Positions 1 to 8,813 of a stretch of 64,000 bases of DNA are shown here, piece after piece. Source of the DNA: UBA4744 sp963707435 (GTDB lineage: Bacteria; Actinomycetota; Acidimicrobiia; Spongiisociales; UBA4744); the NCBI GenBank assembly GCA_963707435.1, contig CAVPPF010000006.1, positions 124,001-188,000 on the forward strand, in the 5' to 3' direction. Position numbers and translations under genes: made by a program. Position 1 is the stretch's first letter; each line of letters starts with the position of its first letter. Below the pieces are notes generated by a model that saw only the letters and a program-made list of their open reading frames with translations, had not been told where the DNA came from and searched no databases.

Positions 1-506
1 ACGGTGTCCGGTACGGCCTGCGGGTCGAGGGCACCACCGTCGAAGAGATGACGGCGCGAACCCGGGCGGCCGGATTCGGTCCGGAGGTGACGAGACGGAT
101 CCTGCTCGGGACGTACGCTCTCTCGGCCGGCTACTACGACGCCTTCTACGGCCAGGCTCAGAAGGTGCGCACCCTGGTGATCCAGGACTTCTCGAAAGCC
201 TACGAGCAGGTTGACGTGCTGGTTTCGCCGACGAGTCCGATGACCGCATTCGAGTTCGGAACCCGGACCGAGGACCCGCTGTCGATGTATCTGGTCGACG
301 TGTGCACGATTCCCTCCAATCTGGCCGGCACGCCGAGCATCTCCGTTCCCGTGAGCCTCGACGCGGACGGCTTGCCGATCGGCTTTCAGATCATGGCGCC
401 CGCTCTCGGAGAAGAGGTCCTGTTCCGGGTAGCTGCTGCGGTTGAACGGGTCTCGTCCTGGGACGACCGGAGACCCCCGATCGTGGAGGGCGCTCATGGA
501 GTTTGA
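1..506 (+). CDS. gatA: Asp/Glu-tRNA amidotransferase subunit A, C-terminal part
   Basis: The reading frame enters from outside the window (codons from base 3) and gives about 167 residues of the GatA C-terminus. GatA is the amidase subunit of GatCAB. It frees ammonia from glutamine so that Glu-tRNA(Gln), and often Asp-tRNA(Asn), can be amidated. The segments GTYALSAGYYDAFYG, SPTSPMTAFEFG, NLAGTPSISVP and GLPIGFQIMAP are typical of the end of the amidase-signature fold. The catalytic Ser/Lys residues lie upstream, outside the window. The stop overlaps the gatB start by 11 bases, so the two are translationally coupled. gatC is not visible and may lie further upstream. Confidence 0.93.
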   Translation, partial: GVRYGLRVEGTTVEEMTARTRAAGFGPEVTRRILLGTYALSAGYYDAFYGQAQKVRTLVIQDFSKAYEQVDVLVSPTSPMTAFEFGTRTEDPLSMYLVDVCTIPSNLAGTPSISVPVSLDADGLPIGFQIMAPALGEEVLFRVAAAVERVSSWDDRRPPIVEGAHGV

Positions 507-1944
507 GGCCGTCATCGGGATCGAAACGCACGTCGAGCTGGCGACGAAGTCGAAGATGTTCTGCGGGTGCCCTGCTCGTTTCGGGGCCGATCCCAACACC
601 AACGTATGCCCGGTGTGTCTCGGTCTTCCAGGTGCCCTTCCCGTCCCGAACGAAACCGCTATTGAGTGGATCGTTGCCATCGGGTTGGCGCTCGACTGCG
701 AGATTGTTCCGCTTTCGCAGTTCCACCGGAAGAACTACTTCTATGCGGACCAGCCGAAGAACTACCAGATCTCCCAGTTCGATATTCCGGTTTGTTCCGG
801 GGGCACCCTCACCATCGAGGTCGACGGCGAACCGGCCCGGGTGCGGATCAACCGGGTCCACATGGAAGAAGACACCGGCAAGATGATCCACGTCGGTGGG
901 GGCGGCCGCATCACGGACGCCGACCATTCGCTGCTCGACTACAACCGGGCCGGAGTCCCGCTGGTCGAGATCGTTACCGAACCCGACCTCTCCACTCCCG
1001 AGCAGGCCAGGGCGTTTGCCCAGGAGCTGCAGGCCATTGTTCTGGCTCTCGGTGTGTCGGACGCCAAACTCGAAGAAGGCAGCATGCGCTTCGACGGGAA
1101 CGTGTCTGTGCGGCCGCGCGGAACCCGGGACATGGGGGTGAAGGTCGAAGTGAAGAACATGAATTCGTTCCGGTCGCTCGAACGAGCTCTGGCCTTCGAG
1201 ATCGACCGTCAGGCCACAGCCCTGCAAGCGGGCGAAGCGATCGTTCAGGAAACCCGCCACTGGGATGAAGGGGCGGGGATCACCGGCTCGATGCGGTCCA
1301 AAGAGGAGAGCTCGGACTACCGGTACTTCCCGGAGCCCGATCTCGTGCCCATCGAAATCACCGAAACCCGGCGGGAATCCATACGCCGGGTCTTGCCCGA
1401 GCTTCCGGCAGCTCAGCGTCTGCGTCTCTCCGCGCTGGGGATCGATCCGGCCTCGATTGCCGTGCTCATATCCGGCGGTTCGAAACTCACCGGCATGTTC
1501 GATCGTGCCGTCGACGCAGGAGCCGACCCCAGGACGATTGCGAACTGGATCACGGGTGAGGTCACCGCCTACCTCCGGCGTGAGTCGGTTGATCTGAGCG
1601 ATACACCGCTGACCGGCGAGTACCTCTTTGAACTCGAGCGTCTCTCCGCAGCCGGCGACCTTTCGTCTACTGCCGCCAAACAGGTCCTGGTCGGGGTCCT
1701 GGCCGGTGAGGGCAGTCCGGCGGAGGTAGCGAAGAGCCGCGACCTGATCCAGATTTCCGATGCGGCGGCTCTGGAAAGCGTGATCGACCGGGTCCTGGCC
1801 GATCACCCGGACGAGCACCAACGGCTGGCCGTGGGAGACGCCAAGGTGACCGGGTTCCTGGTCGGACAGGTCATGAAGGCAACCGCGGGCAAAGCGGACC
1901 CGAAGATGGTTTCGGCCATGCTCCGTCGGAAAGCTCCGGGTTGA
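496..1944 (+). CDS. gatB: Asp/Glu-tRNA amidotransferase subunit B
   Basis: GatB (482 aa, normal length) binds the misacylated tRNA, phosphorylates the Glu or Asp side chain and completes amidation with ammonia from GatA. The family N-terminus MEFEAVIGIETHVEL is followed by MFCGCPARFG, CPVCLGLPG and PKNYQISQFD, with the helical YqeY-like tail at the end (KVTGFLVGQVMKAT). The ATG at 496 is preferred over an in-frame upstream ATG at 442. It has a GGAGG-type site just before it and begins exactly at the conserved N-terminus. The gene overlaps gatA by 11 bases and its stop shares one base with the next ATG, so this is a tightly coupled operon. Confidence 0.96.
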   Translation: MEFEAVIGIETHVELATKSKMFCGCPARFGADPNTNVCPVCLGLPGALPVPNETAIEWIVAIGLALDCEIVPLSQFHRKNYFYADQPKNYQISQFDIPVCSGGTLTIEVDGEPARVRINRVHMEEDTGKMIHVGGGGRITDADHSLLDYNRAGVPLVEIVTEPDLSTPEQARAFAQELQAIVLALGVSDAKLEEGSMRFDGNVSVRPRGTRDMGVKVEVKNMNSFRSLERALAFEIDRQATALQAGEAIVQETRHWDEGAGITGSMRSKEESSDYRYFPEPDLVPIEITETRRESIRRVLPELPAAQRLRLSALGIDPASIAVLISGGSKLTGMFDRAVDAGADPRTIANWITGEVTAYLRRESVDLSDTPLTGEYLFELERLSAAGDLSSTAAKQVLVGVLAGEGSPAEVAKSRDLIQISDAAALESVIDRVLADHPDEHQRLAVGDAKVTGFLVGQVMKATAGKADPKMVSAMLRRKAPG

Positions 1945-2576
1945 TGCGGCCGATCGTGTTCGACTGCGACGGTGTCCTCGTGGATTCTGAGGAACTGGCC
2001 TGGACTGCCTGGCGGCGGGTATTGGCCCGGCACGGCATCGCCTTGACCGCCGAGGACGTGGCCCTCCTCACCGGCAGGACGGATCGAGATGCCCATCTCC
2101 ACTTCTCCGCCCGGGGAGATCTACCGGATCACCCGGAGTTCTGGGCGGAGCTCACGGAGGTCACGTACCGATTGTTCGACCAGCATCTGCAGGCATTCGA
2201 AGATGCCGCCGATACGCTCGATGCACTGCAGAGCCGGGGTGCCACCATGGCCGTGGCTTCGTCCAGTCCTCGTGCACGACTGGACCGGTCCCTCGCATCC
2301 ACCGGGTTGAGTGATTACTTCCAATTCGTCATTGGTGGGGACGACGTTGCCAACGGAAAGCCCGCCCCCGACCTCTTTCTGGCAGCCGCGGCCGGGCTCG
2401 GGGTGGCACCGGAGATCTGCTTTGCCGTCGAGGATGCTCCGGCAGGGGTCGAGGCAGCGCTGGCTGCCGGCATGACGGTGGTGGCGGTTGAACGCGGCCA
2501 GTACAGCACCGAGGATCTGCGGGCTGCGCACCTCGTGGTTCCGCGGCTCACACCGGCCCCTTTCCTGGGCGGCTGA
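1944..2576 (+). CDS. HAD superfamily phosphatase/phosphomutase (subfamily IA)
   Basis: This 210-aa protein is a haloacid-dehalogenase-type hydrolase of the beta-phosphoglucomutase/phosphatase branch. Motif I is FDCDGVLVDSE near residue 5, with the nucleophilic Asp. Motif II is VASSSPRARL. Motif III is the Lys in NGKPAPDLF, and motif IV is CFAVEDAPAGVEAA. Residues between motifs I and II form the usual helical cap. The substrate cannot be read from the sequence; phosphoglycolate or a sugar phosphate are family possibilities. The start (TGATG) overlaps the gatB stop by one base. A TTG three bases upstream is also in frame but less likely. Confidence 0.88.
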   Translation: MRPIVFDCDGVLVDSEELAWTAWRRVLARHGIALTAEDVALLTGRTDRDAHLHFSARGDLPDHPEFWAELTEVTYRLFDQHLQAFEDAADTLDALQSRGATMAVASSSPRARLDRSLASTGLSDYFQFVIGGDDVANGKPAPDLFLAAAAGLGVAPEICFAVEDAPAGVEAALAAGMTVVAVERGQYSTEDLRAAHLVVPRLTPAPFLGG

Positions 2577-2652
2577 GCCTGCAACCCGCATCCGCGATCA
2601 GGATCTGCAACCGGCATGCGACTCGCCGCACACGACCGGTAGGCTGTCGGGT

Positions 2653-2793
2653 ATGGAACAACTGCCGCTTTTTCTGGGAATCGGTGCCGCCATCCTCGTT
2701 GGATGGTGGCTCTTCAAGAAACTGTTCAAGTTTGCCCTGTATGCAGGCATCATCGGAGTGATCGCCTGGTTCTGGTACTTCCAGATCCGCTGA
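2653..2793 (+). CDS. Tiny membrane protein of unknown function
   Basis: This 46-aa open frame starts at an ATG that follows a GTCGGGT stretch. It encodes two closely spaced hydrophobic segments (IGAAILVGWWLF and LYAGIIGVIAWFWYF) separated by a basic patch KKLFK, so a small two-pass or hairpin membrane protein is likely. It ends seven bases before the tungstate-type permease, so it is probably cotranscribed with the transporter. No family was recognised. A short ORF could be chance, but the strongly hydrophobic composition and the position argue for a real gene. Confidence 0.55.
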   Translation: MEQLPLFLGIGAAILVGWWLFKKLFKFALYAGIIGVIAWFWYFQIR

Positions 2794-2800
2794 TCGCCTG

Positions 2801-3499
2801 ATGTCCTTCATCGGCGATGTTCTTCGGGAGGCGCTCGAACTCCTTTCACAGTTCGGTGCCGAGTTGCGGGGAGTCCTGTGGCTCACGCTGCTGGTCTCGC
2901 TGCTGGCTACCGTCGTCGGGGTGGTCGCCGGCGTGCCGCTCGGCACGGCCCTGGGACTAGGCCGCTTCCGGGGTCGAACACCGCTGCTGGTAGCCGTCAA
3001 CACCGGGATGGGCATGCCCCCGGTGCTGGCCGGCCTTCTCATCTTGCTGCTCCTCTGGCGAGACGGTCCATTGGGGTCGTGGGGCATTCTCTTCACGCCC
3101 CAGGCGATGGTGATTGCCCAGTCCCTGCTGGCGATTCCCATCGCCGCCGGCGTTACGGCCGGGGCGGTCGGCGGTTTGTCGCCCGTGGCCCGCGAACAGC
3201 TGGCGGCGCTCGGTCTCGGCAGGGCCTCGCTCGGATGGATTGCCGTCCGGGAAGCCTGGCCGGGTGTTGCCGCAGCCGTTGCCGCGGCCTTCGGCCGGGT
3301 TGTCTCCGAGGTAGGAGCGGTTTTGGTGGTGGGCGGCAACATCGAGGGGGAGACCCGGGTTCTGACAACGGCCATCGTGCAGGAAGCCCGCCAGGCTCAG
3401 TTCGGTGCCGCGCTGGCCCTCGGCATCGTCCTCATGGTGCTGGCTTTGATCATCAATGGAGCTCTGACCTGGCTGCAGCTTCGGGAGCGGGTGAGCTGA
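2801..3499 (+). CDS. tupB: Tungstate-type ABC transporter permease
   Basis: This 232-aa integral membrane protein is the permease of a tungstate/molybdate-class importer. About five hydrophobic segments are visible (LRGVLWLTLLVSLLATVVGV at the start, IVLMVLALIINGALTWL at the end). The cytoplasmic coupling loop reads AREQLAALGLGRASLGWIAV, followed by AFGRVVSEVGAVLVVGGN, which is characteristic of TupB/WtpB permeases. It is followed with a one-base overlap by the ATPase and then the binding protein. This is a complete transporter in the order B-C-A. Confidence 0.87.
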   Translation: MSFIGDVLREALELLSQFGAELRGVLWLTLLVSLLATVVGVVAGVPLGTALGLGRFRGRTPLLVAVNTGMGMPPVLAGLLILLLLWRDGPLGSWGILFTPQAMVIAQSLLAIPIAAGVTAGAVGGLSPVAREQLAALGLGRASLGWIAVREAWPGVAAAVAAAFGRVVSEVGAVLVVGGNIEGETRVLTTAIVQEARQAQFGAALALGIVLMVLALIINGALTWLQLRERVS

Positions 3500-4527
3500 T
3501 GCCGACCTCGGACAGCCGGTTCGGCGATGTTCCCCCATTTGAAGCCGCCAATCTCCGCTATCCCGAAGATGGCTCGATCGTTTCGGTAGACCGCCTGTCG
3601 ATCGAGCCCGGTGGCAGGCTGGTCGTTTTCGGCCCCAACGGTGCCGGGAAGACGACCCTGTTGCGGATGCTCGCCGGCATTCTGCCCGGCTACCCGCCTA
3701 CCGACACCGCCTATCAACCCCAGCACACACACATGTTCCGCGGGTCGGCCGGATGGAACCTGAGTCTCGGCCTCGACGTTGAGCAGACGGTCTGGGCGAG
3801 AACCCTCGCAGACCGATTCGGAGTGAACCCGGCCGTCTACCTGGGCCCGGCCCGGGCCCTCAGCGGAGGGGAACGGCAGCGCCTGTCGCTGGCGCGGACG
3901 CTGGCTCGGCCGGAACCCTGGGTGCTCCTCGACGAACCGCTGGCCGCTCTCGATGTCGCCGACCGCATGGCCGTGGCGGCAGCGCTGGTCGACAGTCTCG
4001 CCGGAAAAGGAGCCATCATCGTCACGCACGACCGGGAGGAGGCGGCGGTCCTGGGGGACCGGGTGGCGGTGATGGTGGGCGGAACGATTCTGCAAGAAGG
4101 TCCGGTGGCCGAGGTCTTCTCCCTGCCGGCCGACGACCGGGTGGCGCGTGCCGTCGGGGTAGCCAATGTGCTCGACGGTGTCGCCGGTGTTGGCGACGGG
4201 CCACTGTGCTCGGTCGGCGTTGGTTCGCTGCATGTGTGGGGCCTGGGTGACGTGGAGGATGGAGCCAAAGCCCGGGTCCTCTTCGGGGCCGAAGCGGTCA
4301 CGTTGTTCCCCGGTCACGAGGCCGCCGCGGGTTCGGCTCGAAACCGCTGGTTTGGGACGGTGTCCGTCCTTCGGGAGACCGGCCGATTGGTTGAGGTGAT
4401 CGTCGACGCCGGTCATCCGATTGCAGCCCTCATCACGCCGGGGTCCCGGGAGGCGCTGCAGCTGACGGCGGGCTCTCCGGTCACGCTCACCGTCAAGGCC
4501 ACCGCCGTCAGCGTGATACCCCAATGA
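3499..4527 (+). CDS. tupC: Tungstate-type ABC transporter ATPase
   Basis: This 342-aa ATPase energises the importer. Walker A is GPNGAGKTTLL (about residue 50), the signature is LSGGERQRLSLAR, Walker B is VLLDEPLAALD and the switch His is in IIVTHDREEA. The region after about residue 230 has no ATPase motifs and resembles the TOBE/MOP-like oxyanion-binding tail of Mod/Wtp ATPases (ending AALITPGSREALQL). That would fit allosteric control by the bound oxyanion. The ATG at 3499 overlaps the tupB stop. The same frame is open much further upstream, but that part is antiparallel noise inside tupB. Confidence 0.87.
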   Translation: MPTSDSRFGDVPPFEAANLRYPEDGSIVSVDRLSIEPGGRLVVFGPNGAGKTTLLRMLAGILPGYPPTDTAYQPQHTHMFRGSAGWNLSLGLDVEQTVWARTLADRFGVNPAVYLGPARALSGGERQRLSLARTLARPEPWVLLDEPLAALDVADRMAVAAALVDSLAGKGAIIVTHDREEAAVLGDRVAVMVGGTILQEGPVAEVFSLPADDRVARAVGVANVLDGVAGVGDGPLCSVGVGSLHVWGLGDVEDGAKARVLFGAEAVTLFPGHEAAAGSARNRWFGTVSVLRETGRLVEVIVDAGHPIAALITPGSREALQLTAGSPVTLTVKATAVSVIPQ

Positions 4528-5315
4528 AGCGGATGGCAGTCGCATGGCTGGTCGCAGTGCTGGCGCTGGGCGCCTGCGCCGACCCGGGCCGGGTGGTCGT
4601 GGCCGCAGGCACCACACTGGTCGACAGCGGCATCATTGATGAGCTCGTGTCTCGCTATGAGTCCGAGCACCCCGGTGTCCACGTGAGCGTTGTCGGAGAA
4701 TCGACTGCCCAGATCCTCGAGCTGGGTCGGCGAGGCGGCGCGGAGTTGCTCATCACGCATGCGCCAGACCTCGAAGCAGAGTTCATCCGAGAGGGTCTCG
4801 CCGCTTCGTATGAGCCGGTGATGGAGAGCCGGTTTGTACTTGCCGGTCCAGCGGAAGCCGCGGCGCTGCCCGTGGCCGTCGCCGCGGCTTTCCGCGAGAT
4901 TGCCGGACGGGGGGACCTGTTCGTCAGTAGATCGGATGGTTCGGGCACCTACCAGAAAGAGCTGGAGCTGTGGAGCCTGGCAGACGTCGACCCGACGGCG
5001 AAGCCCTGGTATATCGAAACCGGCCAGGGGATGGGCCTGACACTCCAGGTGGCCGATCAGCGCCGCGCCTTCGTGCTGTCCGAGCTGGGGGCCTTCCTGG
5101 CAGCGGCTCCGGTCCTCTCCCTCGAGAGGGTCGGACTCGCCGACGATCCGGTGCTGGTCAACCCGTATCAGATCATCGTGGTCGCCGGGACGCCGGTCGA
5201 ATCGACGGCCGCGAGCTTCGCAGCCTGGTTGGTTTCGGCCGCCGGAGCGGCAGCCATCATCGACGCCAATCTCGAGTTGTTCGGCGAGGTCGTGTACGAA
5301 CCGGTCGGGATCTGA
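4524..5315 (+). CDS. tupA: Tungstate-binding lipoprotein of the ABC importer
   Basis: This 263-aa protein has a lipoprotein signal, MKRMAVAW followed by a hydrophobic run and the lipobox LALGAC (Cys about residue 19), so it should be tethered outside the membrane. The mature part begins with the oxyanion-loop motif VAAGTTLVDSGIIDEL. It carries FVSRSDGSGTYQKELELW, close to the signature of TupA tungstate-binding proteins and unlike ModA. It overlaps tupC by four bases. Tungstate is inferred from family motifs; related oxyanions cannot be excluded. Confidence 0.86.
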   Translation: MKRMAVAWLVAVLALGACADPGRVVVAAGTTLVDSGIIDELVSRYESEHPGVHVSVVGESTAQILELGRRGGAELLITHAPDLEAEFIREGLAASYEPVMESRFVLAGPAEAAALPVAVAAAFREIAGRGDLFVSRSDGSGTYQKELELWSLADVDPTAKPWYIETGQGMGLTLQVADQRRAFVLSELGAFLAAAPVLSLERVGLADDPVLVNPYQIIVVAGTPVESTAASFAAWLVSAAGAAAIIDANLELFGEVVYEPVGI

Positions 5316-5401
5316 ACGGCTGCGCACCCCAAGCCGAAGATTCGCCGTGCCCGCCGCCACGGGCGTGTAGCGTCTCTGGCACTGGCGGAAAAGGAGCTCG
5401 C

Positions 5402-5584
5402 GTGAAATCGATCAGCACGGTCCTCTGGTTCTTGATCCTGAGCAGCATGCTTACCGGCTGGGTTGCGGTGATCTTCGCACTCAATTCACAAACGGAGGCA
5501 CTCGCCGGGGCCATCAGCCTGGTAGCGGCCGCGCTTGCGTTCGGGCTTCCCGCGCTGGCCCTCTTCAACTCGCTGAAGCGCTAG
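5402..5584 (+). CDS. Small two-segment membrane protein
   Basis: This 60-aa frame has a GTG start preceded by AAAAGGAG at a suitable distance. It is almost entirely two transmembrane helices, the first about residues 5-25 (VLWFLILSSMLTGWVAVIFA) and the second about 32-54 (GAISLVAAALAFGLPALAL). No family was recognised. It lies 86 bases after tupA and ends at a GC-rich hairpin, so it may be the last gene of the transporter operon. Confidence 0.6.
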   Translation: MKSISTVLWFLILSSMLTGWVAVIFALNSQTEALAGAISLVAAALAFGLPALALFNSLKR

Positions 5585-5601
5585 CCGGCCCGCAGGGCCG
5601 G
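5585..5601. terminator. GC hairpin between convergent genes
   Basis: CCGGCCC and GGGCCGG form a perfect 7-bp stem around a GCA loop. It starts right after the small membrane gene and just before the agmatinase-family stop on the other strand. There is no U-tract, as is common in high-GC terminators. It could serve both strands. Confidence 0.5.
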
Positions 5602-5610
5602 AGGCGCCGA

Positions 5611-6600
5611 TCATTCGATCGTCGATCGACGTTCCGCCATACCGTTGAGGATCTCCAGCACGATCCTGTTGGCGAGGAAGGCCGTCACCTCGCCGGGACC
5701 GTCGTAGGGGGGCGAAACCTCCACGATGTCCGCTCCGAGCACGTTGAGCTCCCGTCCCAGTCGTCGAACGGTGTCGAGAATCTCACGCGAGGTCAATCCG
5801 CCGGGTTCCGGCGTGCCGGTGCCCGGCGCAAAGCCGGGATCAACGACATCGATATCGACAGAGATGAAGACTCCGTCGGCGTCGTGCGCCGCCAGCCGGA
5901 CGGCTTCGTCGACCACTGCCTGCAGGCCCCGTTCGGTGATGTCGTTCATCGTGAAGTAGCGCATCTGCTGGTCGCGCATCCACGCAAAGGTTTCGGGATC
6001 CGGCCAGTATCCCCGCAGCCCGATCTGGACAAAACGGTGCCCCGGCACGGCGCCGGATTCGATGAGCCGCCGCATCGGGGTTCCGTGGCCGTAGAGCCGG
6101 CCGTGCTGGGTTTCTCCGGTATCGGCGTGTGCATCGAAGTGAATCAGCGCGACCTTGCCGAAACCGACCACCCCGGCAACACCGGTGGCGTTTGCGTACG
6201 TGACGGTGTGGTCACCTCCGAGGACGATCGGTACCGCCCCGGACCGGCAGATGGATTCGACGGCTCCGGCAATACGGTCGAGGCTCTCCTCGACGGCCCC
6301 GGGGATCACGAGAACGTCGCCTGCATCAACGACGCCCAGCGTGCCGAGCGGGTCGATGCCGGTCGGCAGGTGCGGCCGGTAGCCGTCGAATCCGAGATAG
6401 TCGGCATCGCGGATGGCTTTGGGGCCGAACCGTGCACCTGCCCGAAATGAGGTCCCCCAGTCGAAAGGAGCCCCGAGAATCACTGCGGCGGCGTCACCGG
6501 TGTCCGCGAGGGACCTCGCCGGTACACCCGCGAACGATCCCCTCGATGCAAATGCGAGATCGCGCGAGGCGTCGAACGGTTCGCTCATGCGCCCGGTCAT
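5611..6600 (-). CDS. Agmatinase/arginase-family ureohydrolase
   Basis: This 329-aa protein is a binuclear manganese ureohydrolase that splits a guanidino compound to urea and an amine or amino acid. All metal-binding motifs are present: GGDHT (His131), DAHAD (Asp156, His158, Asp160) and SVDIDVVDPGFAPGTGTPEP (Asp249, Asp251). Length and the agmatinase-like GFAPGTGTPEPGG tail favour agmatinase or a guanidino-acid hydrolase over arginase; the true substrate cannot be told. The ATG at 6600 directly abuts the uspA stop, so the two minus-strand genes are coupled. A second ATG at 6588 is possible. Confidence 0.87.
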   Translation of the reverse strand: MTGRMSEPFDASRDLAFASRGSFAGVPARSLADTGDAAAVILGAPFDWGTSFRAGARFGPKAIRDADYLGFDGYRPHLPTGIDPLGTLGVVDAGDVLVIPGAVEESLDRIAGAVESICRSGAVPIVLGGDHTVTYANATGVAGVVGFGKVALIHFDAHADTGETQHGRLYGHGTPMRRLIESGAVPGHRFVQIGLRGYWPDPETFAWMRDQQMRYFTMNDITERGLQAVVDEAVRLAAHDADGVFISVDIDVVDPGFAPGTGTPEPGGLTSREILDTVRRLGRELNVLGADIVEVSPPYDGPGEVTAFLANRIVLEILNGMAERRSTIE

Positions 6601-7050
6601 CTACGGGACGACCAGCACGGGACACGGAGCGTAGTGGGAGAGACGATCGGCAACTGATCCCATGACGAAACGCTCAATCAGACCGGCCCCCCGTTTCCCG
6701 ACCACGAGCAGGTCGGCTTTGGTCTCCGAGCAGAAAGCGATGATGGTGGCGGCCGGATCACCCAGTTCCTCAACGGTCTCGACTTCGATGCCCTCGGTGT
6801 CCAGATCCTGGACGGTCAGGTCCAGCACGCCGTGCTGCGCCTCGTCGAGTGCCTTGGCCAGCGCGGTGGCAGTGGGGGGTGCTCCGCCAATGCCCCACCA
6901 GCCCTCGGGCGGGCGAACCACGGTGATCACGAACAGTTTCGCGTCGTTGTTCTTGGCGATGCTGGCCGCCACGTGTGCGGCCCGCAGACTTCCCTCTGAT
7001 CCGTCAGTGGCGGCAACCACGACGTTCGGTGACCATCCTGGCCATTCCAT
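6601..7050 (-). CDS. Universal stress protein, UspA family
   Basis: This 149-aa single-domain Usp protein has the ATP-binding pattern in its C-terminal half, VGKRGAGLIERFVMGSVADR (Gly-x2-Gly-x9-Gly-Ser), and the usual N-terminal VVVAATDGSEGSLRA. Such proteins are soluble and respond to stress or growth arrest; the specific role is unknown. The ATG at 7050 is chosen because GAGAGGAGCACC precedes it; the frame is open about 32 codons further up but without family sequence. It sits upstream of the ureohydrolase, with no gap. Confidence 0.88.
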   Translation of the reverse strand: MEWPGWSPNVVVAATDGSEGSLRAAHVAASIAKNNDAKLFVITVVRPPEGWWGIGGAPPTATALAKALDEAQHGVLDLTVQDLDTEGIEVETVEELGDPAATIIAFCSETKADLLVVGKRGAGLIERFVMGSVADRLSHYAPCPVLVVP

Positions 7051-7169
7051 GGTGCTCCTCTCGGCGGCCTCACCGTCCACTCTATGCGGTGGCAGCCCGC
7101 GTCGTTGCGCAAAGGCTTTTTGCAGTGTGATCCCCGGGAGCCACAATGACGTGCACTCAGGAGGCAGAC

Positions 7170-8759
7170 ATGATCCCCAAAGTCGTCGTCGCGGAATCGA
7201 TCGCTCCGGCCGGCATTGAAGCGCTGGCCGCCCATTGCAAGGTCCTGGACGGGGTCGGCCTCAGCCGCAGCGAATTGCGGGCGTTGCTCGCCGACGCCCA
7301 GGCGTTGATCGTGCGGTCGGCAACTGCGGTGGATGCCGAACTGATTGCGGGCTCCCCAAATCTGAAGGTGATCGGCCGGGCCGGAATCGGCGTCGACAAC
7401 ATCGATGTGAACGCGGCGACCGCTGCCGGAATCGTGGTCGTCAACGCGCCCCAGGCGAACATCATCTCTGCCGCCGAACACACGATGGCATTGCTCCTGG
7501 GTCAGGCGCGCCATCTGGCGGGCGCCGACGCGAAGCTGCGGTCTGGAGTGTGGGACCGGAAGTCGTATCAGGGCGTGGAGCTTCACGGGCGAACGCTCGG
7601 CGTCATCGGGCTGGGCCGGATCGGTTCGTTGGTGGCAAAGCGAGCACAAGCCTTCGGTATGCAGGTGCTCGCCTACGACCCGTACATCGGCGCGGAACGT
7701 GCTCGACAGCTCGAGGTCGAGCCGGCAGAAGACCTCGACGAACTCTACGCACGGGCGGATTTCATCACGATTCACCTTCCGCTCACCGACGAGACGGCCG
7801 GGATGATCAACGCCGACACGCTCGCCCGGATGAAGCTGGGAGTCCGGATCGTCAATGCATCGAGGGGTGGCATCATCGACGAAGACGCCCTCGCTGCAGC
7901 GGTTCGCTCCGGCCGGGTCGCAGGAGCGGCGCTGGATGTGTTCGCCCACGAGCCCATCACCGAGAGCCCGTTGTTCGAACTTCCGCAGGTGACGGTGACG
8001 CCGCATCTCGGCGCTTCGACGCGGGAGGCACAGGACAAGGCAGGGATCGATGTGGCTGAAGCGGTCGCGGGCGCATTGCGCGGAGAGCTGGTCCTCTCGG
8101 CGGTGAATGTCGACATCGGCGCCGACGTGTCCGAGGAGGTCCGGCGGTTCTTGCCGCTTGCCGAACACCTGGGCAGGGTGTTCGTCGGGGTGGCGAGAGG
8201 CCTTCCTGATCGATTGACGGTGCGGGTCGAGGGACGCATCGCCGAGTATCCCGTCCGTCCCCTCGGCCTGGCGGCCCTCAAAGGGGCCCTCTCGGCGGTC
8301 AGTTCGGTGACGGTGTCGTACGTGAATGCGCCCGCGCTTGCGGCACGCCACGGGATTTCTGTCGTTGAAGCGTCGTCGTCCGAGTCCACGGAATACGTTT
8401 CGCTCCTGCGTCTCGAGGGGACCGTCGGTGGGAGAGAGATATCGCTGGCGGGCACGATCGGACGGAGGGCGCCGATGCTGGTAGAGATGTTCGGATACGA
8501 ACTCGATCTCCCGCTCTCTCAGTACATGCTCATCGTGAGGAACGCGGATGTGCCCGGTCTCATCGGCAGGGTCGGTACCTTCCTGGGCGGCCGGGGCGTG
8601 AACATCGCCAACATGGTGGTGGGACGGTCGTCGGTGACCGGCGCGGCGGCGATGATGGGGATCGACATCGACCAGCCGCTGTCTCCCGACGTGGTCGATT
8701 CCGTGCGAAAGCTCGAGGGTGTCGAAGAGGCCCGGTTCGTCCAGCTCCCCCTGATATAG
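7170..8759 (+). CDS. serA: D-3-phosphoglycerate dehydrogenase
   Basis: SerA oxidises 3-phosphoglycerate to 3-phosphohydroxypyruvate with NAD, the first step of serine synthesis. The 529-aa length matches the long actinobacterial type. Substrate/nucleotide-binding motifs GRAGIGVDNID and GVIGLGRIGSLVAKR are followed by the catalytic Arg, Glu and His region (NASRGGIIDEDAL, TPHLGASTREAQ). An intervening ASB domain (AEYPVRPLGLAALKGAL) and a C-terminal ACT domain (YMLIVRNADVPGLIGRVGTF) follow. The ACT domain is usual for serine feedback inhibition. The ATG at 7170 has CAGGAGG before it and begins at MIPKVVVAES. The partner serC is at 59.6 kb. Confidence 0.95.
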   Translation: MIPKVVVAESIAPAGIEALAAHCKVLDGVGLSRSELRALLADAQALIVRSATAVDAELIAGSPNLKVIGRAGIGVDNIDVNAATAAGIVVVNAPQANIISAAEHTMALLLGQARHLAGADAKLRSGVWDRKSYQGVELHGRTLGVIGLGRIGSLVAKRAQAFGMQVLAYDPYIGAERARQLEVEPAEDLDELYARADFITIHLPLTDETAGMINADTLARMKLGVRIVNASRGGIIDEDALAAAVRSGRVAGAALDVFAHEPITESPLFELPQVTVTPHLGASTREAQDKAGIDVAEAVAGALRGELVLSAVNVDIGADVSEEVRRFLPLAEHLGRVFVGVARGLPDRLTVRVEGRIAEYPVRPLGLAALKGALSAVSSVTVSYVNAPALAARHGISVVEASSSESTEYVSLLRLEGTVGGREISLAGTIGRRAPMLVEMFGYELDLPLSQYMLIVRNADVPGLIGRVGTFLGGRGVNIANMVVGRSSVTGAAAMMGIDIDQPLSPDVVDSVRKLEGVEEARFVQLPLI

Positions 8760-8813
8760 CCGAGCGCAAGTTGTGGGCGGGCGATTCGGCGGCGTTTGCT
8801 GGATCTGACCTTC

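Noticed and set aside
391..1821. Long open frame opposite gatB
   Set aside because: It is antisense to a clear gatB, is Arg/Gly/His-rich and has no family motif. It reflects high third-position GC.
2878..3498. Upstream extension of the tupC frame through tupB
   Set aside because: It is Arg/Gly-rich and lies inside the tupB gene. The ATG at 3499 with stop/start overlap is the natural start.
6927..8351. Long open frame opposite uspA/serA
   Set aside because: It lies antisense to well-supported genes, with typical shadow composition.
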